64,000 nucleotides of DNA from the NCBI GenBank assembly GCA_001692895.1, contig KV748200.1, positions 1,004,914 to 1,068,913 on the forward strand, in the 5' to 3' direction. Positions 46,146 to 56,534 of the stretch are shown here, piece after piece; position 1 is the stretch's first letter, and every line of letters starts with the position of its first letter. The notes beneath the pieces were generated by a model. The model did no database searches. It was not told the DNA's origin and was given only the letters and a program-made list of their open reading frames with translations. The position numbers were made by a program, and so were the translations under genes. Source of the stretch: Cenococcum geophilum 1.58. Its lineage: Eukaryota; Ascomycota; Dothideomycetes; Gloniales; Gloniaceae.

Positions 46146-47553
46146 TCAACTCTGGCCAGATGGCAGCCACAAATCCTTGTCTAAAGACGTATCATATCCA
46201 GGGTCAACATCCCAACCAGGGGAGTAATCAGGATCGGATAGCAGTGGCTTCGTTACTGAATTGCTGGTGTGCCGAAGCCGACACGACTCCAGATGAGCCG
46301 CCATTGGCCTACCATATGGCCCGGGTCGTCTTTTCCAGATAATCTTACAGTTCCAGCAGAATTCGGTTCCGCAGCCATCTAAGAATTGTGTTAGACTAGT
46401 GCTCTGCTTTTATCTGTCACGTCGGATCTCACTAGTTGCTTCGAGGCAGGTCATATGGGCACATCCTTTATTCCGTTCAATTAGTCGGGCGCAGCCTCTT
46501 CTAGGACATTTCTTTGTAGTTTCTTGTATTTTTCTTCGGTTTTCTAGATCATCTTGCCGTAACTTCTCATGCCTTGGGCACATATTCGGAAAACAGTCAA
46601 AGCAATTGCGACTCTTGCACACTACACACTCCCACTCCAGCTCTCTCTCTTGCATTCTCGTTAGCCTTTAGCAGTCTCCCAAAAGGGACCCGAGAAACCC
46701 ACTTGTGTTTGGTATAATTTGACCATTCTCGCAACTTCTTCCATTCACCACAGATCGACACCAGCGAAAGTTAGGGTCTTTCGACATATTACGGAGTGAA
46801 AGTTTCCGGTTATATCTAAATATTTATGAGCGGGAGAGCCATAACCAGACAGTGGTGCATCGATCACTAACCCAGCGAATGATTCCTTTGACACAATGCT
46901 TCGGATGTCTCGAACGGCGTACTTGGCCTTGCACTCGGCGTCCGGACATCGAACGTCCTGAAGGCGACCTTCGCTGATCGCCTTTTCTAAGGTTTCTTGC
47001 AGGCCCTTTGGACAAATGTTGGCTTCGTGGTTGCATTCTGTAGCAGCTGATAGTCTAGGCGCCTGGGAAATCTGTACCATGTCCCCATGGATGAGGCAGT
47101 CAAACGTCTTGTGTCTCTCTAAGAGACTTAGAAAGATCCTTCAACAATCAGGAAGTTGCTCTATGCATCAAACCAGCGATACGGAACGTACGCTGCAAGC
47201 GCAGGCTTTCTTGCCAACCTTTCGATCATCACACCTTCGTCTACTAGCAACAATCTCCTGCAACCATCATCTGGGCATATCTGCTCCCTCTTAACAAGTT
47301 TCAGTACGAAGTCTTGATTGCAACGCGCACAAACGTCTGTAAGCGATGTCTTGATCCAATCCAGATGGCCAGCGGAACACTTGACCGCAAGAGTTATGAG
47401 CTCCGACCGATGAGTCGCGCTCCAGGGGAAAGCTTTCTTTCCGCATCCTATGCATTGGACTGCATAGCTGAAGGTCATGTCTCTTTTCACGTGGAACAGC
47501 CGAGCCACCTCCCAGCAGACCTTCCACGTTTCGAAGTCGTCATCGTCTTCCAT
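46146..47553 (-). CDS. RBR-type (RING-IBR-RING2) E3 ubiquitin ligase, 392 aa
   Basis: Five exons, 47553-47192, 47126-46872, 46815-46703, 46648-46433 and 46378-46146, with introns of 65, 56, 54 and 54 bp; all junctions restore one 393-codon frame. RING1 is around C131-C159 (FDCLIHGD, then TECNHEANIC) with His134 and Gly162 at positions usually Cys, so it looks unusual. The IBR runs from DPNFRWC through the Cys-rich CVVCKSRNCFDCFPNMCPRHE (251-271). RING2 is KKCPRRGCARLIERNKGCAHMTC with catalytic Cys306, then GTEFCWNC (319-326). RBR ligases pass ubiquitin through the RING2 cysteine. The first 120 residues are Cys-rich and not assigned. The gene is divergent to a tandem ubiquitin-like gene 422 bp away. 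Confidence 0.85.
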
Positions 47554-47975
47554 GTTGAGAATATCTGTGGAGCGCTACAAGGGATTCTGAGAAAAATTAT
47601 GTGTACTGTAGACAGCAAGATACAAATTGCCTCGTCGTTGGGAGGACCGGTCAATCTTGGTGGGTACAGCCCGCTGACCTTGCTGCTGTCTGCCTGGCGC
47701 AAGCCATCTCGGCAAATACTTCTCCACAACCATTTCCGGCGTTTTCACGCAGCACTGCCCCAATCCGCTACATTTTGGCGCTCAAATGAGAGACGGCAGT
47801 ACTAATTCCTTTTCCTGGGATGTGAGTTGCCCTCCAACCGGGTGTTGCTCCTCCAGATAATATGGGATATCGGAAACCTAAGTGATCTCCATCTATCCAA
47901 CACTCAGGTCTACAGAGAAGCTCCATATAGAACCTCTCCCTATCCGCAAAGACTGCTTTCAATATCGCCGAAGCA
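47554..47975. promoter_or_regulatory. Divergent promoter region RBR ligase / tandem Ubl gene
   Basis: 422 bp between start codons. No specific site recognised. Confidence 0.45.
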
Positions 47976-48756
47976 ATGGCCACAAAGGAATCCCTCACAT
48001 TGACCATTGCTCCGCCCGGGGCGGGGCCTGACGACGCACACCTAAAGCTCACCTTAACAGATATGCTCAAATCTGATGATATTATGCATCTGAAGCGGAC
48101 TATCGCCCGAGAGATACGTCGACCAGCAGAATGGTCCCAGATGACTTTATACTTTACCGGGATCAAGCTGGAGGACGGTAAAGTCTAGACTTTATCTGAC
48201 TATTGCACATGGGCTAAAATTGACTGCAGATCAGACATTAGAACACTACGGTATCCAAGATGTACTCATAGCTCCAGAAGTCTGTCTCAATGGCCATCAA
48301 GTGACTGTAAATTTAGGAGGACGAGATCATACAGGTTGCGCCTTTTGATCTCCGACAAGTTCTTCAAATCCCAACTCCACAAAAAACATCTTCACGGCCA
48401 ACTCAACGGGCGGATGTGGCCCATAACCATGCCTGGCGTCGTCCCAGTATGGGTGGATTGTGTATCAAGAATATGTCCTTCATCGACTTGGACGGCAAAA
48501 CCTTCGTTATCCACGATATCCCCATCCAAGCCAGTGTAAAACAATTGAAGGAAGTTCTCCGGCATGAAAAGCAGCTGGACGTTGATTTCATCCGACTGGT
48601 GTATGCTGGTAAACAGTTCGAGGACGGTAAGGGCAAGTCATGACCATATTTCGGCTTCAATGGTTAAAAACAATTTGTTTAGATCAAATACTGGAGAATT
48701 ACAACGTGCAAGAGGTGCGCCAAGTCATAATACACCCGGAGAATTGCAAAATCTAA
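47976..48756 (+). CDS. Tandem ubiquitin-like domain protein, 205 aa
   Basis: Four exons, 47976-48177, 48230-48261, 48317-48626 and 48683-48756, with introns of 52, 55 and 56 bp. The first ubiquitin-like domain (about 5-90) contains MLKSDDIMHLKRTIAREI, LYFTGIKLED, then EHYGIQDEDEIIQVAPFDL. The second (about 133-200) has MSFIDLDGKTFVIHDIP, VKQLKEVLRHEK, FIRLVYAGKQFEDDQILENYNVQE. Both keep the beta-grasp ubiquitin order (K-x4-E helix, ...GK..ED...L..Y.I/V). There is no C-terminal Gly-Gly, so conjugation or cleavage into monomers is unlikely; an adaptor role for a ubiquitin-pathway enzyme is plausible. It faces the RBR ligase gene. The linker between the domains is Pro/Gln-rich. Confidence 0.8.
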
Positions 48757-49074
48757 CTGAAAATGATAATAGGATTGTACTATCATCATATTTGTTCGCT
48801 TGCGTGGTGGTATGATCTTCTAGGTTACTGTAGGCAGTAAATATACTTTCAGGCTTGATGTCGTCGAGACTAGGCGGGGCTCTAGCAGCTGATGTGTTGG
48901 TGTTTCTGTATAAGCTTGGTCGAATCCCTCAATGGAAAGGAGACGAGAGGCTACGACAGGCCAATTATTATTGCAGGGAAATACATGAAAGCATAAAAAA
49001 GTAACATCGGTACATCCACATCGCTAAAGACTCCACGTTGTAATTCATCTCAACGACCAGAACATAATATGGAT
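48757..49074. other. Convergent intergenic region
   Basis: No supported feature between the Ubl gene and the coiled-coil gene. Confidence 0.4.
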
Positions 49075-50502
49075 TCACTGCCCAATCCCAAGATGACTCA
49101 TAATATCCAAGACCAACAGGACAAGCTCCTGATGCATCGCATCATTCAGTCGGTCCATAAGGTCAGTAGTATGGCGTACAATGCTATCGATCTCTGCAAC
49201 CTGCGTCCCATCCAGCTCGACATGTCGGCACGGCCCTTGAAGGTGCAACATCTGCTGTAACCCAATAATGAGCTGCTGTATTTGCACGTCCCTGATACTG
49301 CTACCGGTAGCACCGGGAACTTCCTCCATATCGCTAGCATCCTCTTCCTGGGGCAGATTCTCTTGCCAGCTTCCTGGCATGATGCTTAGCATCCTGTTCC
49401 CTCGTTCTTCTCTCGTCTCATCGCCGTCGAGGTCCGCAGTTCTTTGCTGCAAAAAGTCGATCATTCGTTCCAACCGTGCAATCGTTCTTTCGTTGTGCGA
49501 CATCGTTCTTTGAGCCCCAGTTAAGTCTCCTGTTAAGCGATTTTTCTCCAGACGCAAATCTCGAATCCTATCCTCCAAATTGTCGATCGTTTCGGCATAG
49601 GCATCTTCGTTATTAGCGGTTACTTCCTGTGAGAAGTTGATGCGACGTTCCAGCTGTTCTTCTCGACCTTCTAAATCCCCTATTCTCCCGCGTGCGGTGA
49701 TCAGATCTTGATTAACTCGATTTTTAGCCAGGCGTAGATCTCCTATGGTAACCTCGTTTGCCGCAATCGTCTGGTTTTTCTCGGCAATCTCTTCATCTTT
49801 TGAAGCGACTTCGTTGCGTAGCTGTGTTATTGTCGTGTTATTTCTTCCCAATTCCGCGTTCTTCCCCTGCAACGTCTGGTTTTTCTTGGCAATCTCTTCA
49901 TCTTTTGAAGCGACTTCGCTGCGTAGCCGTGCTATTGTCGTGTTATTTCTTCCCAATTCCGCGTTCCTCCCCTGCAACGTCCGGTCTAGTGCTTTATTTT
50001 GGTCTTCAAGCCTAGTTTTCCGCATATTGAGAGTTCTGACTCTCCCCGTAAGCTCATCCCGCCCGATTTTCAGTGTTCGTATGGAATTCTGGTGGGTCCG
50101 AATTTTATCTTTCTGTGCCTTTATTTTATTTTTTTGTGTCTTTATTTTATCTTTCTGTGTCTTTATTTTACCTTTCTGTGTCTTCATTTCATCTTTCTGT
50201 GCCCTTATTTTATCTTTCTGTGCCCTCAATTCATCTTTCTGTGCCCTTATTTTATCTTTCTGTGCCATCATTTCATCTTCGTGGACTTTAATTTCACCGC
50301 TCTGGTCGGCGATCTTCTTCGACCTCTCTTCGACCTCGCCGACGGAATTCTCTCGCAGTCTTTCTAGACCCCCCAGAACAAAAGATAAGAATACGAACGC
50401 GAGGAGAACGCCGACTCCAACCCAGGGCCAGTATTGAAGGGAACTTAAGGACTCATCGGGGGGCGATCGTGCCGAGGTGGGATAAGAGCGGACAGGACCC
50501 AT
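49075..50502 (-). CDS. Membrane-anchored coiled-coil protein, 475 aa
   Basis: A single exon. One hydrophobic segment at about residues 25-48 (YWPWVGVGVLLAFVFLSFVLGG) is followed by a continuous heptad-rich coiled coil to about residue 390. The coiled coil contains a seven-residue repeat (AQKDKIR / TQKDKIK, about ten copies) and two copies of a 35-residue unit (LQGxNAELGRNNTTI...ASKDEEIA). The C-terminal 90 residues are less repetitive and acidic, then amphipathic. Topology suggests a type II anchor with the rod on one side of a membrane. I do not recognise a family; related-looking fungal proteins are annotated only as coiled-coil. The perfect heptad repeats suggest recent expansion. Confidence 0.75.
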   Translation of the reverse strand: MGPVRSYPTSARSPPDESLSSLQYWPWVGVGVLLAFVFLSFVLGGLERLRENSVGEVEERSKKIADQSGEIKVHEDEMMAQKDKIRAQKDELRAQKDKIRAQKDEMKTQKGKIKTQKDKIKTQKNKIKAQKDKIRTHQNSIRTLKIGRDELTGRVRTLNMRKTRLEDQNKALDRTLQGRNAELGRNNTTIARLRSEVASKDEEIAKKNQTLQGKNAELGRNNTTITQLRNEVASKDEEIAEKNQTIAANEVTIGDLRLAKNRVNQDLITARGRIGDLEGREEQLERRINFSQEVTANNEDAYAETIDNLEDRIRDLRLEKNRLTGDLTGAQRTMSHNERTIARLERMIDFLQQRTADLDGDETREERGNRMLSIMPGSWQENLPQEEDASDMEEVPGATGSSIRDVQIQQLIIGLQQMLHLQGPCRHVELDGTQVAEIDSIVRHTTDLMDRLNDAMHQELVLLVLDIMSHLGIGQ

Positions 50503-51149
50503 AGTTGATCATTGACGAGCACAAGCTACAGCATACTTGATGTGAACAGCATGCTTCCATCCTTTGCAGCAATTCAGTTGCAAAGCTCACACCTGTCTGC
50601 GCCTCCCAGACATGGAGCTCTTCAACCTTCCCGCAGTACGCCAAGAATGCCAAGAATGCCCGTGTATTACACATACGACCGCTTTTGTACCGGTAGGCGC
50701 TGGAAATATCCATCCAAAGTAACTTTTCGCGATTGTTCGGCTCCTCAATGATCGAAAACGTGCAGACGCCACCAATTTGTGGCGTTGAATCTGGCCTTTG
50801 AGGAGACGATAAGGCGGAAGAGAAGCCACAGAAATAAGCCGATATTACAAGGCATATTGGGCTAAACTATGTCCGGCGATACGCTGGGACACGTAGGCCA
50901 AGGGCGGAGTGTACATGCTGTCCTCTAGCACTCATGTCATGATGTGCGACTACGTGGCTAGCCTCAAGGCTGACCTTGCGCCTCCACCATGTCGGAATTC
51001 TGTACTGTAGCCTGGAGCCCAGTCAATTGATTACGCAGTCAAATCAGCGATGCCATTACATTGAGCTCGTTCGACCTGTTTTCTGTGTACCCAAGTGGAT
51101 ATCAGTCAGCATCTTTCCGACTCCAAGGTCCTGAGATACTCGCTCCGCA
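50503..51149. other. Intergenic, divergent promoters
   Basis: Separates the coiled-coil gene and the chitin-binding membrane gene, which start in opposite directions. No further feature supported. Confidence 0.4.
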
Positions 51150-52610
51150 ATGGCAGATGATGTATCACAGCCCATTATAACCACAACCAAATATTGGGAG
51201 TTCCACCACCCAAGCAGCCACTGCCAATCTTCCACCAACGCTATCCCCTGGCTCATTTGCATTATCGCCCTCACCGCAGCATGGACGTTTCTCCTCGGCG
51301 CCACCGACATCCGGCGCAGACTGCGAAACAGATACGGCAGATTCGCGGAACCTTGGGGATTCAGCCCCCAAATAGTCGCGATATTCGGGAGTCTGTTCCT
51401 GCAACTTGCCATGACGCTTGCAATGGCGCAAATACTTAGAGGTCCACCGCACCCAGCAACATCTCGTAATTCATTTGGGATGGCCCTGGGCGTGTGGATG
51501 ATACGTCCGCTTCCAGCATGTGTCGTGAGCGTGATAAGCTTTATGAGTCTGAGTACATATCAGGCGAATGCGATGGAGATTCAGGCCACGGAGCTGCTGT
51601 ACGGGCTCGGTGCCGGGTATTTCTACGTCGACATCAACAGGAAAGTGCAAGTAGCTTCTGCTGTTCTGAAGCAACCTCAAGTATCTGGTGCTGCTGCGGC
51701 ACCTACAGTTACGAATACACTTTTAGCAACCGTATCAATTAGTATCGTACCGACTTCGACTGTCGGGATTCCGGCACTAACCACATCAGCTACTACATCG
51801 CCAGGCGGACTGGTAGTCTCTCCCGACCGTACATGCGGAAGCAAAGGCAGATTCACCTGCTTAGGATCTTCCTGGGGAAGCTGCTGCACATGCGGAAGCA
51901 AAGGCAGATTCACCTGCTTAGGATCTTCCTGGGGAAGCTGCTGCACATGCGGAAGCAAAGGCAGATTCACCTGCTTAGGATCTTCCTGGGGAAGCTGCTG
52001 CAGCGTCTCCGGGTATTGCGGGAGCGAGAGCGACTATTGCACCGGAGGTTGTCAGCCAGATTTCGGAACCTGTGATCCTCCTAGCCGAAGAAGAGATACA
52101 TTTACAGACCGTGCGTGCGGAGTTGGCTCGGGTGCCTCCTGTCTTGGGTCTCAATGGGGTAATTGCTGTAGTGCGTTCTCGTTATGCGGGGGGAATGAGA
52201 CGTACTGTGGTGAAGGTTGCCAACCGGAGTTTGGGGAGTGCTCCGTGACAGCACCACCGCCTATTTCATTGGTGTCGGGTGGCGTGACAGATGCCCGGAA
52301 GTTCTTGACGGCTATGCGGGTGGGCGCAGTACTCGGTCTCATTGTCTGGGTGTTATCATTGGCTTTCGTCTTGGCGCTTTGTTTACTACGGTGGACGAGT
52401 TTTCCGGTTACGTCCGAGTCTGTTCATCGTTTGCAGGCATTTTGTGTATTCCTCAGCTTAGGAAGGATAATAGTCGGGTTTCTGCTGTGGAGTTCGGCGC
52501 TTAAATTGGACCCGGGGGCGTTCTGTCCAAATGAAAGGACGGTAACCGGCGTGACGGTTCTTTGGGCTTTCGTTCCTGCGTTGGATCATTTTTGGAGAGC
52601 GCTGTACTGA
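51150..52610 (+). CDS. Multi-pass membrane protein with hevein-like (CBM18) chitin-binding repeats, 486 aa
   Basis: A single exon. Three or four hydrophobic helices lie in the first 180 residues (for example AIPWLICIIALTAAWTFLLGA and IVAIFGSLFLQLAMTLAMA), then a Thr/Ser/Pro linker, then Cys-rich modules. Three identical 19-residue units (TCGSKGRFTCLGSSWGSCC) at about 228-284 are followed by the rest of one hevein-like module (SVSGYCGSESDYC..GCQPDFGTC) and a complete second module at about 316-350 (ACGVGSGASCLGSQWGNCCSAFSLCG...YCGEGCQPEFGEC). Further hydrophobic helices follow at about 385-410 and 420-445. Chitin-type binding is inferred from the module; the membrane-embedded arrangement is unusual. 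Function is unknown. The start at 51150 is the first ATG. Confidence 0.8.
   Translation: MADDVSQPIITTTKYWEFHHPSSHCQSSTNAIPWLICIIALTAAWTFLLGATDIRRRLRNRYGRFAEPWGFSPQIVAIFGSLFLQLAMTLAMAQILRGPPHPATSRNSFGMALGVWMIRPLPACVVSVISFMSLSTYQANAMEIQATELLYGLGAGYFYVDINRKVQVASAVLKQPQVSGAAAAPTVTNTLLATVSISIVPTSTVGIPALTTSATTSPGGLVVSPDRTCGSKGRFTCLGSSWGSCCTCGSKGRFTCLGSSWGSCCTCGSKGRFTCLGSSWGSCCSVSGYCGSESDYCTGGCQPDFGTCDPPSRRRDTFTDRACGVGSGASCLGSQWGNCCSAFSLCGGNETYCGEGCQPEFGECSVTAPPPISLVSGGVTDARKFLTAMRVGAVLGLIVWVLSLAFVLALCLLRWTSFPVTSESVHRLQAFCVFLSLGRIIVGFLLWSSALKLDPGAFCPNERTVTGVTVLWAFVPALDHFWRALY
51831..52001. repeat. Three perfect 57-bp direct repeats in the chitin-binding coding region
   Basis: Copies start at 51831, 51888 and 51945 and appear identical. 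They duplicate the first half of a CBM18 module in frame (19 codons each). Confidence 0.9.
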
Positions 52611-53262
52611 CTTCGATGGTCAAGAAACTTGGACGCTTTGCTCATCCGTTAGGTAGAAATGAAATCTGGTAATGATGTCAGACATTAAGGTTCTCGAAAG
52701 ACGTATGAATAGTAGGGTGGTTATCAGTAATCTTGTTCTCAACCAATTAATAAATTATTGGTATATATCGTTAACTTAGTTACTGTTGGAATATGAGGTT
52801 ATGGGGCTAAAACTCTGTGTATTGCTTATTTTCTATAACGTAGGTGATAGGGTTATGACGGCGATATAGTTATGACGGTCGACTACTACTGCCTTCCTGA
52901 TGTAGATGGAACACTAAAATACTGCCGAAATACTGCCAAAATGCCTTAGAAGTAGCCGTTGGGTCATGCACGCTGTCGGGTCATGCACTAGACCTACGGA
53001 GGATAGATTATCCTATCCGGTCGGGCGGATAATAATCCTATCCGAGGATAGCCTGGATATCGGATAATATCCGGATAAGATCTAGATATCCGCAAAATTT
53101 TAACTACAAAACTAAACCTTTACCCCCTATTATACGACGCTATAAACATGGCTAGTACGAGTAAAATTTACCCTAAAAACTTTAATAATAATTCCTTTAA
53201 AGTTGATATACTTTCTACCCTTTTAAGCGGCGTTAAGACTAAAGCTAATACTGGTTTAATCC
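52611..53262. other. Repeat-rich junction; dispersed repeat copy and palindromic GGATA block
   Basis: From 52838 (after TA) the sequence ACGTAGGTGATAGGGTTATG opens a copy of the repeat seen inverted at 35255 and related to the MITE at 43081. At about 53000-53095 there are several ggata/tatcc inverted motifs, possibly the end of a DNA transposon. An ATG-initiated frame at 53149 (MASTSK...) is cut off by the gypsy LTR. Confidence 0.4.
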
Positions 53263-53580
53263 TGTAACGGAATCCCCTAGGAGGTATATATCCAATAAGA
53301 CGGTAGGAGGTTTTATCTATGTCCTATCTATATTCTAGAAGACATAGTTAGATAGATTAGGGGCGAAAGGTTTTACTAGCGTCTTAGAAGAAATATATAG
53401 GAAGCTAGTTCCCCTTTAAAGAAGAACTAGCAATTAGTCTTTAAATAGAAGTAGTTAGAAGCAATTGTCCTTTAATATATAAAAACTCATTCTACCTTTT
53501 ACTTACCTTTAATATACCTTTAACTTACCTTTAACTTACCTTCTACTTACTAGTAATACTGTTAATTAGATAATTATACA
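53263..53580 (+). repeat. Presumed 5' LTR of the gypsy element
   Basis: Begins TGTAACGG and ends TATACA; a TTCTGG-type primer-site start follows. No second copy is available in the window for confirmation. Confidence 0.4.
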
Positions 53581-55903
53581 TTCTGGTTAAGCTAGCCTTT
53601 TATAATTCTAATCGCTTACAATCCGTTAGGAACGTACGGCTATTAATTAACGATAATAGACTATACTCCTGTACCCTATAAAGCAACGCCCTTACTATAA
53701 GAGGCTTAGAGAGTCTCCTTAGAGGAGCGCATTCCCTTTACTTATAAAAGAGTAGACTAGGAAGCTACGGCTGGTCTATCTAACTTTATAAGACCTTTAA
53801 AAACGATTACTGCTAGGGAGTTATTAGAGCGGTCGCTATATAAGACCCTATAAAAAATAAAAGAGTTAGAGATATAATTAAGATAAGTATATTAGGACCA
53901 CTAAGAACAATTATAAGGACAGTTAGGAGAAGTATAGACACCCCAGATACGAAGCGGACTTAAAGAGGCAACGCCACACTATGCTATAATGTTAGAAAAA
54001 CCTAGATTCCGTATAAAGGAACCTAATAAGTATAATAGTAATAGTCTCCGGAACTGCAATTATTTTATCTATTAATGCGAAACTAAGTTTTAGCTGGATT
54101 TAAAATGTTACTTTAATAAGTATAATTAAACACTAATTGCTTCTACCTTCCTATGTAGCACCGTTAAGAGTTTATAAACACGCTATAAGAAGAAACTTAC
54201 TATACCCCTTAAATTTAGCAAACTTAAGACCCTATTAATTAAGGGATGGATTATAACTAGCGATACTACAACGCTAAACAGCAAGAAGGCTAGAGTGTAG
54301 TCTAGTTTATAAACTACTTAGAAGAGCTAGAAGATAATATACCCTACTTAAACCTATGGGATAACGCTATATAACTTTACTAGTTACTTGCCAAGCTATA
54401 ACCTAAAATTTAATAGGCCATTTAGGAGAAGGGCGAAATTCCTACCTCTTAAGAAAAGCTTATTTCTAAAGCTACTTAGATTAAGAATGCTAAAAGAGAA
54501 TATTTAGGTAAGTAAAAGGAATAAGACGCTAATAATAAAGAGCGTAGGACTAGACCTAGCTTTAATAATAAGGGTAGATTTTAACCTAACCGCTCTGCGG
54601 AAAGACAATATAAGTAGGCCTCGCAGCCCTAGAGTAACGCTAGTTAACCCTAAAATAATAATAGGTAAAGACCTAATTTGTAGGAGGGGAACTAGGAGAT
54701 ACGTACCTGTTATAACTGCGGTAAGAAGGGCTATATAAGCCGCTTCTGCTAGTAAAAAAAGTAAGAGTCGGCCTAGTAGATCTTTACTTCCTTATACTAG
54801 GCCAGTAAGAGAAGGAGGGAGTAAACTACTATATGGTTATTCCTGTCTCTATTTAAGTTAATAATAAATAGGTAACGCGAGACTGCCTTATAGACAGCGG
54901 CGCGAGTATAGGGCTTATTTCTTAATTACTAGTAAAAAAAAATTAGATTTAGACCTTAGCGGCTTATAGGTGCGCACTATTTAAAGTATTAGAGGCTACT
55001 GGATTCTGTACTATAGAGAATAAACATTTCCTATTACTAGCTAGAACCGCGACGGTCTATAAAATATATAGGAGATACGCTTTTACGCCGCAGAAATTAA
55101 GGGGTATAACCTTATTCTGGGATACCTATAGCTTCGCTAAGTTAATCCAGACATTAATTGGCCTTTAGCCTCGTATTGATACCGGAAGTCTTAATTGCGC
55201 ATTATAGTTAAGGATTAAGAGACTTTCCTAAGCTATATGTAAGAAGGGTAGGTATATACTATATATGCCACTCTTAACCCTAAGAATAAAGATATAGGGT
55301 ATTTATTTTTAGATGTCCGGCTATACGCAGTTAAGGAACTAGAGATTCTGTAGGAATATATAGACCTAAAAGAGGTTTCTAATAAAGAGGCTGCATAAAC
55401 CTTACTTAACCCTATATTAGTTAAGCACGAAATAAATATAGGGGATAAACAACCTCCTTTTAGACTACTATATAATTTGTTAGAAAATAAACTGGCCGTA
55501 TTACGTTAGTATATAGTAGACAATCTTTAGAAAGGATAGATTTGGCCCTCTATAAGCCTAGTAGGGGCACTAATTATATTTATACTAAAGAAGGACGGAA
55601 TCCTTCGCCTCTATATTAACTATTAGGCGCTTAATAGGATTACTATAAAGAATTACTACCCGTTACCCTTAATAGGGGAGCTTATTAATAGGCTGTTAGG
55701 CGTAAAGATATTTATAAAACTAGATTTAAAAGATATATACTATTAAATCCGGATTAAAGCCGGCGATAAGTGGAAAACGGCGTTCCGAATATAGTACGGC
55801 CACTTTAAGTACCTAGTAATGTTATTTAGGCTTACTAACGCACCGGTAATATTTTAGGCCTATATTAATAAGGTATTATTAGGCCTATTAGACATAATAT
55901 ATA

Positions 55904-56534
55904 ATAATTCATTGCTTAACGTCCGATTCGGATCCCTACTAGGCCCACGCGGACTACTCCTTATTTACATATGGGGAGAAAACTCTATTTAAGAAAAATG
56001 AGAAAACCCCGTGATCCATCTCCCCGCCTTTTAGGACTCGCCTACTTAGCGCCTACGAGTCGCCTATAGTGCTCTACTACCTTACTGTTTAACCTCTTTA
56101 GGAACTACTGCTGCCGTAACAAGCCTACGGACGCGCTAGTATTATAAACTTTTACTCTACTACTGTAGAGTTACTAGGGGGCACCTGCTGCTCGCCCCCT
56201 TACCTTCTATTACCATTTCCCTTATAACCCGGAACTAATTTAGCACATTTTAACTAATAAGCCACTGGGTGACCGCCTTAAGGCCTTTTTGTGTTAAGAG
56301 CAGTATATTATAGTTCTCTGTGCCAGCTGCTAAGAGCATTATTTCTCGATTGGTGCGTAGGGGGCATAGCAGTATTACGTGTTTTGGTGTCTGTCTTGGC
56401 CAGCCACATTCGCATCTCGGGCTACCTACTAGGACACCCACCCAGTAAAGCCAATCTTTTAGTCCTATTATTCCTGTTCTTAAGAGTGTTGCTATTATGT
56501 TTTCTGCCTTTGTTAGGCCTTCTCGGAGCCAGAT
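55904..56534 (-). mobile_element. 5'-truncated LINE (Tad-like) fragment inserted in the gypsy RT
   Basis: 631 bp of GC-normal DNA flanked by ATAATATATA (55894-55903 and 56535-56544), a 10-bp target duplication. On the minus strand 56441-56250 encodes a typical LINE C-terminal zinc knuckle, SPRCECGWPRQTPKHVILLC, followed by the remainder of a Tad-type tail. The lack of RIP damage compared with its host suggests a later insertion. Confidence 0.75.

Noticed and set aside
46146..47553. RBR gene as a pseudogene with frameshifts
   Set aside because: All apparent breaks disappear when four short introns with proper GT...AG ends and correct phase are placed.
48230..48330. Frameshift in the tandem ubiquitin-like gene
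   Set aside because: A 55-bp intron (48262-48316) restores the conserved YGIQD...APFDL reading.
49745..50437. Phe/Ser-rich frame of 230 residues on the plus strand
   Set aside because: Antisense shadow of the coiled-coil gene, produced by its heptad repeats.
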